Source: Cladorrhinum sp. PSN259 (Eukaryota > Ascomycota > Sordariomycetes > Sordariales > Podosporaceae). Taken from it: a DNA stretch of 64,000 bases. The position numbers and the translations under genes are program-made. Under the pieces are notes generated by a model. It ran no database searches. It worked only from the letters and a program-made list of their open reading frames with translations, and had not been told where the DNA came from. The stretch spans positions 124,001 to 188,000 of the forward strand of contig MU867062.1 of assembly GCA_033725935.1 (NCBI GenBank), in the 5' to 3' direction. Shown in pieces: positions 25,458-34,821 of this stretch. Each line of letters begins with the position of its first letter. Positions within the stretch are counted from its first letter, which is position 1.

Positions 25458-26120
25458 ATGGACGCCTTGGAACTCGCTGTGAATATGGACAGATGGTGCG
25501 CTTGCCCTCATTCTCTTCTGCTTCTTCTTCTTCTTCTTCTCAAGTCATTGCTAACCGTTTTTTTTTTCCTTTACGTCCAGTCCAGTCTATGCAGTCCGTT
25601 CTTTCACTCCCTCTTTAGTATCCCACTGTGAACTCTCCTAACAATCCTACAAAAGTCATTCTTCTCAGCCATAGGCGTAACCCTCTCCATAACCTTAACA
25701 GTCCTGGGCTCCTCCTACGGAACCGCAAAATCTGCCTCGGCGATTTTTAGTTCGGGGATCCTGCGTCCAGATCGAATGATGCAGAACACGCTATGCGCAA
25801 TCATGGCTCAGATCTTGTCCATCTACGGACTCGTCATTGCTGTTATCATCTCTAATAACGTGAAGGAGAAGATGGCACTTCACACGGGGTTCTTGCAGAT
25901 GGGCGCCGGGTTGTCTGTGGGGCTGTGCGGGCTGGCTGCGGGGATAGCCATTGGGATTATTGGGGATGCGGGAGTGAGAGCCAGCACTCAGCAGCCTAGA
26001 TTGTACGTAGGCATGGTTCTGATCCTGATCTTTGCGGAGGTGTTGGGGTTGTATGGGGTCATTGTGAGTATTTTGATGTTGACCAAGAGTGCAGACGGGG
26101 TTACGGAGTGTTTGTATTAG
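25458..26120 (+). CDS. V-type H+-ATPase proteolipid subunit c-like protein (Vma3/Vma11 family)
   Basis: Three coding exons give 171 aa: 25458-25495, a 13-nt microexon 25581-25593, and 25656-26120. The junctions recreate the family N-terminus CPVYA-x-FF-x-AIG, which supports the unusual model. Four hydrophobic segments are present. YGTAKSA lies in segment 1, and the proton-carrying Glu145 sits in the signature [13 protein letters not shown] of segment 4. In the family, c subunits form the membrane rotor of the vacuolar proton pump. Segments 3-4 (QQPRLYVGM) are closest to subunit c (Vma3). Other positions, such as SSYGT, the region around TM2 and the C-terminal GVTECLY, are more divergent than expected for the main Vma3, so it may be a paralogue. 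Intron 2 starts GTCCGT, an uncommon donor, but has a CTAAC branch point. Intron 1 carries a CTT microsatellite. Confident of family, less of the exact subunit. Confidence 0.83.
25520..25540. repeat. (CTT)n tract in intron 1 of the proteolipid gene
   Basis: About six CTT units within the 85-nt first intron (25496-25580), upstream of the branch point. Confidence 0.85.
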
Positions 26121-27807
26121 GCTAGATTGAGGAGAAGGAAAGGGGATTTGGGGAAAGGTAGTCGAGAGAGGCGATAGACTCTAAAGTGACTTGTAAGTAG
26201 CAGGTCGTTACTGTTAGCGTTCCGGACGTCGTGACCGGAGCGGAGCCGGTGGAGGGTTCGGCCGACCGGCTTGCCAAGCCTTCTAACCTGGTTTAAGAGC
26301 GGAATGTTCGTCAGACTTTTTGGACCCTGAGTTGTCTGAAATAGTTATTGACCTCTGTTGCCATGGTGGAAAAGATAGATTAGCCGGGATGAACTCTGTC
26401 TATTTATTACTCCCGAAGAGGAACCATCATTCTTCAAAGAAGAGTTCGCTAATCTTGGAGCAGGGTTTATTAGATCGCCGCTAACCATGAGCAACGCCGT
26501 GCCTTTCTTTAATTGAACAACGCCATTTCACCACAAAACTCAATCTTGAATCTGAACTGAATCCATTCCAATAAACTTTTCTGATTCTGAATCCGTGTCT
26601 TTGAAATCCAAGCAACGGCGCTCATTAGCCAATCACAGTCCCAATTGAGTGTCCCGACATTGTCTGATGTCCCGCACTGTTGTATCAGATGGCATCGACG
26701 TTTCAGCTCAATCCCCCGCTTTTTTGTCGCCCTCTTTTCGCGATCTGGACTCGATGTCAACCAGGCATCCCAACAGGGAACCATAAGGTGTCCTTGGCCA
26801 AGCCGAACATCCGAGCGTTGCCGGCGCCGGATGACGCTCGTTACATTCCCGGACGGTTCCAAGAAGTTCCAAGAAGATGGGGATAGCTTTCCAGTCCTTC
26901 TCCACCAGCAAGGGCAACGATGCAGGAGAGGGCCGCGCGTACTTTCTCCTCTCTTTCCCCGAGAGTTCCCCCAAACCCCAACCCCCCAGCCGCACAAACG
27001 GCAACGGCTCACTAGCGAGAGCCCAATAGCCCGGCCATGCTTCCTCCCAAGCAACGGCAATCAATATCGAACAATTATGTCCCGCAATGTCAATCAATAT
27101 GCGGCACAGTCGTGGTTAAGGGATTCGAGGAAGGCGGATCTCGAGATTCCATGTCAAGGAATCCAGGCTACCAAGACCAAACGCCAAGACGATGCGAGCG
27201 TCACCGAATGGCATCCCCCCTGCACAGATCTCTCCCCCGGCTCTCCCGCCCATTGAAGATGAAGGAGAGAGGGACGCGCATATCCCCATGCAAGCTCAAA
27301 CTCTCCCATTACTGTCTGCTACGGGCACGCAGTAGTCTACGGCGCCTTCTTTTTTTGTCCCTTTCTGCATTCTTTTCTTTCTCTCTGACCACGGAATAGA
27401 CTTCCTTGGTCATTCTTTTTTTTTGCTTTGCTTACTTCTCTTACTTCCAAGCTTGCCACTCGGGCCTACGTCTATAGGAAAGGCAGGTAGTCGGGCTTCC
27501 AATCGCTCGGCCTTTCTTGGCCTACACAAACACACTCAGAGCCCCTGCCCCCGAGTGACGAATGCTTTCCTCGGCGGCCCAGCTCCGCCAAAGCATTGCC
27601 TCGATTCTCCGCCACGAGACTTCAGTCTTATAGTCCATTCGCTATCCGGTCTTCCGCATTGTTTTTGCTTGTTATACATGGTTCTCATGTCCTAGTTTCC
27701 GGGACTCAATTTCAGGAGTAGTCGCTTCACGTTGTTTGCGCCAACTCACTTTTTCAGCCTTGTTGTCAGCACTTACACCGGTTTCACTGACACCCTAACT
27801 TCCCATA
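26121..27807. other. 1.7-kb intergenic region before the aspartic protease gene
   Basis: 3' UTR of the proteolipid gene, a GC-rich patch with an imperfect hairpin (stem arms 26243-26250 and 26265-26272), and the protease promoter with C/T-rich leader. An open frame at 26645-27256 has no recognisable domain. Confidence 0.55.
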
Positions 27808-29283
27808 ATGAAGACGGCCTTTCTTTTGGCCACTGTGGCCTCGCTCGCTCACACGATAGAGGGTCTGTCAATACCATTGTCTCAACAAAGGAGAGACGGG
27901 TTAAGAGTGGTTGGGCTAGAGACGGAGAGACGAGCTGCGACAAACCCAGCACACCGGGACAAGCTGAGAAGGAGAGGGAGCCTCGAAGTGGGCCTGGACA
28001 ATGAGGTATGGCACCTTTCAACATCAGGTGTAAATCTGGGCGTCTGACAGCCTCACTAGGAAACATTGTACTTCATTAATAGCACCGTTGGGACACCGCC
28101 CAGGTCCGTAAGGCTGCATCTCGACACAGGCAGTAGTGACTTGTGGGTCAACACACCAGCTTCATCACTCTGCTCTCAGAACAGCCAGCCATGTCGGTAT
28201 GCAGGGACTTACAATGCTAATTCCTCGTCAACCTATGAGTACATTGGCAGCTATTTCAACATCTCGTATGTCGACGGCTCAGGCGCCAGTGGAGATTATG
28301 TTTCCGACACAGTTTCGTTTGGCGGGCAAAAGATCAACAGGTTACAGTTCGGCATTGGGTATTCCAGCAGCAACTCCCAGGGAATTCTGGGTATCGGCTA
28401 CCCCCTTAACGAGGTGCAGGTCGGTCGCGCCGGGTTGCGACCATATAAGAATCTCCCAGCCCAGATGGTGGAAGAGGGTTTGATCCAGTCGAATGCATAC
28501 AGCCTGTGGCTGAATGATTTGGATGCTAACAAGGGCAACATCCTCTTTGGTGGTGTCGACGCTGAAAAGTACCATCCGCCACTCATGTCGCTACCCGTCG
28601 AGTCAGAAGCCGGAGTATACGCCGAGTTCATGATCACGCTTACCAAGCTTACACTGGGCAACAAACGAATTGGAGGAAATTTGGCGCTCGCTGTTCTGCT
28701 CGACACTGGCTCATCGCTGACGTACCTTCCTGACACCATGGTCCAGGAGATATACAACGCTGTTGGGGCTCAGTACGATAGTGATGCCAACGCAGCCTAC
28801 GTACCTTGCTCTCTTGCCAATGATAAGACACGCCTCAACTTCACCTTCACTTCCCCCACCATCTCGGTCGAAATGAACGAGCTTGTTTTGGACTTGATTA
28901 CCTCGTCGGGTCAGCGACCTACTTTCTCCAACGGTGTCACTGCCTGCCTCTTCGGTATTGCACCTGCTGGTACGGGAACAAACGTGCTGGGTGATACATT
29001 CCTCCGATCAGCGTATGTCGTGTACGATCTCGCCAACAACCTCATCTCCCTTGCTGCTACCAAGTTCAATACGACGGCCACTAGAGTCCTGGAGATCGGA
29101 ACCGGCGAAAACTCGGTGCCTGGTGCGACGAGGGTGCAGAATCCGGTCAAGGCAACAGCAGGTTTGCATGGACTGAACGGAGCGTCGGGAATCTCCGGGT
29201 CATCGGGAACATCAAGTCTCCGCGGAATGGGAGCATTCTCTGCCGTGAGTATGGCGATCATGGCGGGTGTTTTGATTCTCTAA
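27808..29283 (+). CDS. GPI-anchored aspartic protease, yapsin type
   Basis: Exons 27808-28005 and 28060-29283 (54-nt intron) encode 473 aa. An N-terminal signal peptide (about 1-20) is followed by a short pro-region with basic clusters, including RRR just before GSLEV at residues 55-57, a plausible kexin-type processing site. Two catalytic motifs are intact: DTGSSDLWV (Asp88) and DTGSSLTYLP (Asp281). This is a pepsin-family (A1) bilobal protease. The C-terminus is Gly/Ser/Thr-rich and ends in a hydrophobic tail (AVSMAIMAGVLIL), matching a GPI-attachment signal, so the enzyme is probably at the plasma membrane or cell wall. Family role: yapsins and OpsB-like enzymes cleave after basic residues and shape cell-wall glucan and shed surface proteins. 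Several N-glycosylation sequons occur (for example NST, NISY, NFT). The start is the first ATG and directly precedes the signal peptide. Confidence 0.93.
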
Positions 29284-29882
29284 ATGTCTTTCATTCTGGG
29301 CTAAGGACTGGGTCATGACGATATCTTTTGGCCTGCATATTGCATTGGGAACGGCGTTGGTTGGCCCTTGTTTGTTTTTTGAGGCACATGGCGTTTCGAG
29401 GAATAGGATATATGATTTTCAGCTCATCATGGCGAGACAGTGTATGAGCACAACCATGGAAGGGAAGGGAATATGGCGGATTATTTGCATGTCATGATTT
29501 ACATTTTGGTTTTGAGTTACCCATATCTGTACGGGTGCATCATTTTCTAGTTGGGAGGTCTATTGCAGTAATTATACCAGTGGACAGAGCTGAATTAAGG
29601 AGTACAGGGAATTGTGAAAATAGATTTGCGCTGGAGGATAGAGCGAATTCAGAACATTCTGAAGAGTAAGAAGCCAATGAGACATATAAGGTTGCTGCCT
29701 ATGTTGAGACATCAGTCACATCCAATTACATCTGCCTGTGAGTGACTCACTGAATCTTGCTTTGAATTCACTTCCAGTCAAACAACTGTTTGGACACAGA
29801 ATCATGTTCGCGATTAAAAGAAGTGTTCCGTGTTGAGGCTTTCTCAAAAGAGCCTTATCTTGGCACTGCGTCATAGGGTCTT

Positions 29883-29914
29883 CTATTGGCACGTGAGAGC
29901 GTGGTGCCCAATAG
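29883..29914. promoter_or_regulatory. Inverted CCAAT boxes flanking a CACGTG E-box
   Basis: CTATTGGCAC at the left and GTGCCCAATAG at the right form a near-palindrome with one extra C. CACGTG overlaps the left arm (29890-29895). It lies 54 nt before the TATA box and about 210 nt before the GLE2 ATG. The expected binders, by motif only, are the HAP/CBC complex and a bHLH factor. Confidence 0.5.
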
Positions 29915-29967
29915 ACAGGGGTTCGCGCTAATTTCCGTGTCATCGCGACTGCAGATTTCGACCCCGC

Positions 29968-29974
29968 TATAAAG
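29968..29974 (+). promoter_or_regulatory. TATA box of GLE2
   Basis: TATAAAG, 154 nt before the start codon at 30128, directly downstream of the CCAAT/E-box element. Confidence 0.5.
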
Positions 29975-30127
29975 TTCCTGGCATTGGTTGCCTTGCAGGC
30001 TGCAGTCAGCCATCAACGGAATTCCGCCCGCCCTGAACCTACCTTGTTTTGTATTAATAAGTCAATTGCATTCCCCGCGACCGGTTTTTTCTTCATCCAC
30101 CTTCACCGCCACACGACTAGCAACAAA

Positions 30128-31416
30128 ATGGCTTTTGCAGCAAAGAAACCCCCCGTTGGCGGCAACCTTGACAAGGACATTGCCTTTCCACAAGGCCCAG
30201 AGGATACCATATCTTCAGTTCGCTGGTCGCCTGTGGCCAACCACTTGGCTGCTGCGAGCTGGGACGGAAAGGTATATGTCTACGACGCAACCCACAACAC
30301 GACAACCGACTCGATCCGAGGAGTTTCGGTACTTCAGTCCGCCGACAAGTCGCCCTTTTTCGACTGCGATTTTAGCAAGGTAAGTCCGAGATGAACACAT
30401 AACCGATCCGGGGAGGATAAAACCATTCTGGAAAATTATGAAAACGATCAAAATGCGAACGGTTCCAAATATAGGCGAGTTCCAACCGAAACTAAATTCT
30501 CTGGTCTGTTACCACCAAGAGCGAACTACTAACTCTATATACAGGACGGAACCCTCGTCGCTGGCGGTTCAGCCGATAAGAAAGTCTATGTCTTGAACCT
30601 CGCCTCTTCAGACACTCTGAATCTGGAAGGTCACGAGGCACCCGTCCGCTCAGTGCGCTTCGTCGATATCCCTTCAGCCAACGCACCCATCATCGCTTCG
30701 GCTTCTTGGGACAAGACAATTCGGTACTGGGATTTACGCCAGCCCTCAGCCATCGCCACCATAAAGCTCGACGAGCGAGTCTACGCTATGGACGCTAGCG
30801 GCGCCGTGCTTCTCGCTGCGACAGCCGACAACGTTGTACACTTTGTCAACCTCCACGGAGATCCCAGCCGGATCTCTAGGGCGACCAAATCTCCCCTCGC
30901 TCATCAGCCAAAATCCGTCTCAGTCTCTCACGACGGCTCGAGATGGGCGATTGGGAGTATTGAAGGCCGCGCAGCTGCTCAAGCCACGGATGAGAAGAGT
31001 ACATCGTATGTAGCTTTAAGTTCCGCCCCCTTGGTACTCGCATGGATACTAACATCGTTGTCTACTCTAGATTTCAAAATCTCTCATTCAAATGCCATCG
31101 CAACCCATCCGCAAACTCAAGGACAGTTACCGATGTCTACTCCGTTAATGCGGTCGCCTACTCCCCAGTAAACAAAGACGTTCTAGCCACCGTGGGATCC
31201 GACGGTATCTTCACATTCTGGGACGTCTCTTCCCGCTCTCGTCTGCGAGGCTTCCCCAGCGCGGGAGGCTCGCTGACGGCAGCAGGGTTTAATAGGGACG
31301 GGACAATGTTTGCGTATGCGGTGGGCTATGATTGGAGTAAGGGGTATACGGGAAATACGGCGGATTACCCGAAGAAGTTGATGTTGCATAAGATTGACCC
31401 TGCGCTCAAGAAGTAG
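30128..31416 (+). CDS. GLE2: mRNA export factor Gle2/Rae1 (WD40 repeat protein)
   Basis: Exons 30128-30379, 30545-31005 and 31071-31416 encode 352 aa, close to yeast Gle2 (about 365). Introns are 165 and 65 nt; intron 1 has a textbook ACTAAC branch point. WD40 blades are visible throughout: SSVRWSPVANHLAAASWDGKV near the N-terminus, IIASASWDKTIRYWDLRQP in the middle, and VYSVNAVAYSP with GIFTFWDV near the end. The RIS-type tail of the propeller and the start (KDIAFPQGPEDTISSVRWSP) are typical of Rae1/Gle2 rather than Bub3. Family role: it sits at the nuclear pore bound to the GLEBS motif of a nucleoporin and helps mRNA export and spindle function. The start is the first ATG of the frame. Confidence 0.95.
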
Positions 31417-34400
31417 ACGGGCAAGCTGAACTCTGAATAGAGGAAACGAGGTTTATGTAATGGTCAGTTTCGCTATGGGACATTGAAGAAGCATAAAATG
31501 CCTTCGTGCCCACAGGACCGGGCCAAATGAAGAATCATGTACAGCACTGAAGGAGGGAAAGGGAGGAAGGGAATATATGTATGAAATGGAATGAAAAGGG
31601 AAGATGGGGAGACAAGATTGGCAAGATTGATATCACATGGCAGTTAGGCATTATGAACGGAGGATTTCTTTTCTTCATTTCTCTCTCGTTGACTGAGGAT
31701 GACTGTGATTTGTCCTGTTATCATGGGGAGCGTAAGTTTGGCAAGAGAATAGCCATATCATACAACAAATTTCATGCGACTTGATGACTGCAAGTACGTC
31801 TTTATCATGTCAGTTGCCTGACAAAGGACATTACATTAGGATAATACATTTTTCACCCCACACTCCAGTCTTGTGTGAGACAAGTGAAGAATCTGACAAT
31901 TAGTCTTACTATGCGGGGCCGAAGGAGAGAAAGAGAGATAGCAGGTGCAGTAGCCAAGGCTCATCCAACCTGGAACTTGGCATGCAAGCTTGTAAAGTCC
32001 TCCGGTGACACACAGAGTCCAGACCGGCAGAGCACAGCACATAAAAAGGTCCAGTGTGTGCGCGTGTGCGTGTGTGCTGATCTCTGTAAGTTTAGTGTCA
32101 TAGTTTGACGAGATAGGGCAAGGAGTAAAGCAAAGAAACACGCAGCCGGCCCGGAACATTCATGAAGTGCGATGACACGCACAAAAAGGAAAAAAAACCC
32201 CCGAAGCTTTTGCCTTTTGGCCTCACGGGTGTTGTTGAAAGTTCCAGAGAGGCCCCGATTGATGGATTCACGTCAAGCCTTGCAAACCACCTACCTACAT
32301 ACAATCTAATGCTTGAACGTTTGTCAGCTCGGTACATGCCTCATAAAGCCAATGAGAGAAACAAGGTATGGACGCCAATTAGAAATGCAAACCGTATGGT
32401 GTTAGAAAATCGTAAGTTAGTGATATGGTACGTAAGGAATTACTAGTTAAACAAACAGGACTGTTAAGATATACAGTGCAAAAGTACGTTTTGCTAAACC
32501 ATCACTTCGAGACAGAATAAGCATGTGACATGAATTATAAACCAGCTGATTGATGGCTGGGACTGGGACAATTCACGTAATACTGTACATGCAACCCGGG
32601 GGGGGGGAAGAAAAAAAGAAGAAGAAGAAGGCCGGACTACCTAGACCTCCCTGACCCTCTCTCCGCCTTGCTCAGGTGTATCGTGGATCAAGTATACATA
32701 TATACGTGTTGACATCCCGACATTGGTGGCATTGATGAAATCCATGACATACGCTCTGTATTGATCCGTAGTCGTAGCAAGTAGTAGCAACAAGAACAAA
32801 AGTCACAGTTTTCAACTATTCATTCATTCACTAAACTCGTTATTCAAAAGGCCCTACATACGACACGGATCTACACTATAGCCACATACAACATCAGGAA
32901 AACAAACAATCAAACAATGATTACTTGATCAGACAACCCAGCTGTTTGATTCATTGGTTTCTTCTCTGCGCTCTGCACTCTGCTTCCTCTTTCTATCACA
33001 CTCGTGTGCTTTACTACACATCAATCAAAATACGAATACAAAAGAAAAGTCAGAATTCCCACCCTGTGTTTCATGTCTCATTTATCCCATCCTATCCGTC
33101 ATCATGATAGACAAATCCCATCATCTACGCTGTAGAAGAAAACCCACTAGCAACCAACCAAATTCCCTTATATCCCATTCCATCCTTTCTTTACGCTAAA
33201 ACTCCATATGAACAATCAAATCCTTCACGATGTCACGTACGTTGTCAGTGTATGTAGGTGTATGAATACAAAACAACAACTACACGAATAAACACCAAAC
33301 ATATACAAAAGTCCCATCAGATACGGAAACAAGGGGGAGAAAAATACCAAAAAGGCAAACATTACATAACCGATCCAACCTCGAAAGGTCATGTACACGT
33401 GCGTTTGAGTGCTCTGTGCCGATCGTTGTGTACCGTACCACAAGACTTTTTAATAAAAAAAAGCAGATACACGCAGCAAAATAAGACGACCCAGTACAGA
33501 GTTGAAAAGGGGTACAAAAAATATGTAAATGTGTGTTTGCGTGTCTGTGGTTTCGTGATTTGATGAACGTTATGTGTAAGTGTATGTGACGTGAGAGAGT
33601 GTGTTCAACCTGCCCACATACACCGTTCTCGGTCCCGAACTCACGCCCGAAAAATTACCACCGTCACCCACGACCAACTTCACTCCTCTCTTTCTGTACC
33701 TCCTTGCCTTGCCTTTCAGACCCGAACCCTTGAAGCAAATGACTACCAAAAAAGCAAACCCAGAAGCCGAAACACCATGCAAAGAAAATGACACTCTCTT
33801 GAACTACTTCCCCTCAAATCTGTTTGTGAGTACGTTAATCCTTCCCTTTTTGTGTATTTCCCCTTGCCCTGTGTTTATCATACCCATATTAGAGAGAAAA
33901 AAGCGGGGGAGAGAGAAACGGAGAAAAGAAACAAGAGCCAGCTGGTGCCCGCTGTTGCCGTCCTGTCCAATGGAGATGAAGCGTCTTGACCGTTGAGCGA
34001 AACAGCGATATGGGTACCCGATCTACTCCGGCGGTCTCGCCATAACCCCATTCTGTCCAAGTAAATCAAGAAAAAATACATAAATAACAAGCCCCCAACA
34101 TGGGAAAGGCCAGCAAGAGAGCTTCTGCGTCCTGCCAAGCCCAAAAAAAACTATCCTTGATAGCAAACTGAAAGCCAAACAAGCCAGCCGATGCGAAGCA
34201 ATTGCTGCCTGAATGCCCAAGCACTCATCATCCATGTTTGCCGAAGATCATGTGCGTCGAGAGGTGGTTATCGTATCCCCAGTCCTTCATATGTGCTATG
34301 TGGTGACTGTTTTGTAATTGAGTTGTGTGCAAACCATTGTGCAAATATCATTTATGCTTGAGGAAGGACGACGAATTGAACCATAGACCATGAATGAGAG

Positions 34401-34821
34401 CACCATATTATGTAAATAAGGGCAACTCCATATCATCTGTCGCCCAAATGTATGAGAAAGACCCAGAATCATGTCGTGTAGAATCATAGGGCGTAAAAGG
34501 CGATAGGCGTGACATATTTCCCAGGTAAATGCATCTTCGCCACACTGTCTTGTTTCATAGTTGATTGGATCAATGTGGTAGAAGAACACCCGTGTTACAA
34601 GCGTTTGTCCAGAAAAAGAGCCATAGTGAATCGCCAGGCACCGTCCCATTGCCCGCTTTATGTATGCCCCATGTCGTCATGAGCAAGGTCATAGCCCGGT
34701 ATCAAAACACAAGACCGAAGGAATATTGGCGCTCGTCGAAGAATTAAAATTCCATACAAGAAAAAAGAACGAGATTTGGATGGCGAAGAGAAAGGATATG
34801 GACGGATTGACAGTTATTATG
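31417..34821. other. 3.4-kb convergent intergenic region between GLE2 and PUF3
   Basis: Downstream of both flanking genes, so it holds two 3' UTRs. It has A-rich stretches and a G-run next to GAA repeats at about 32597-32628. One open frame at 33601-33996 (+) has protein-like composition in its first part but no ATG start and no recognised domain. Confidence 0.5.

Larger units (their letters stand above)
29284..30127. other. Intergenic region with GLE2 promoter
   Basis: Protease 3' UTR, then the GLE2 promoter with an inverted CCAAT/E-box element (29883-29914) and a TATA box (29968-29974). No coding region. Confidence 0.6.

Noticed and set aside
26645..27256. 203-codon plus-strand open frame before the protease gene
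   Set aside because: No domain, unusual Arg/Pro/Cys mix and no supporting splice or start context; most likely chance in GC-rich DNA.
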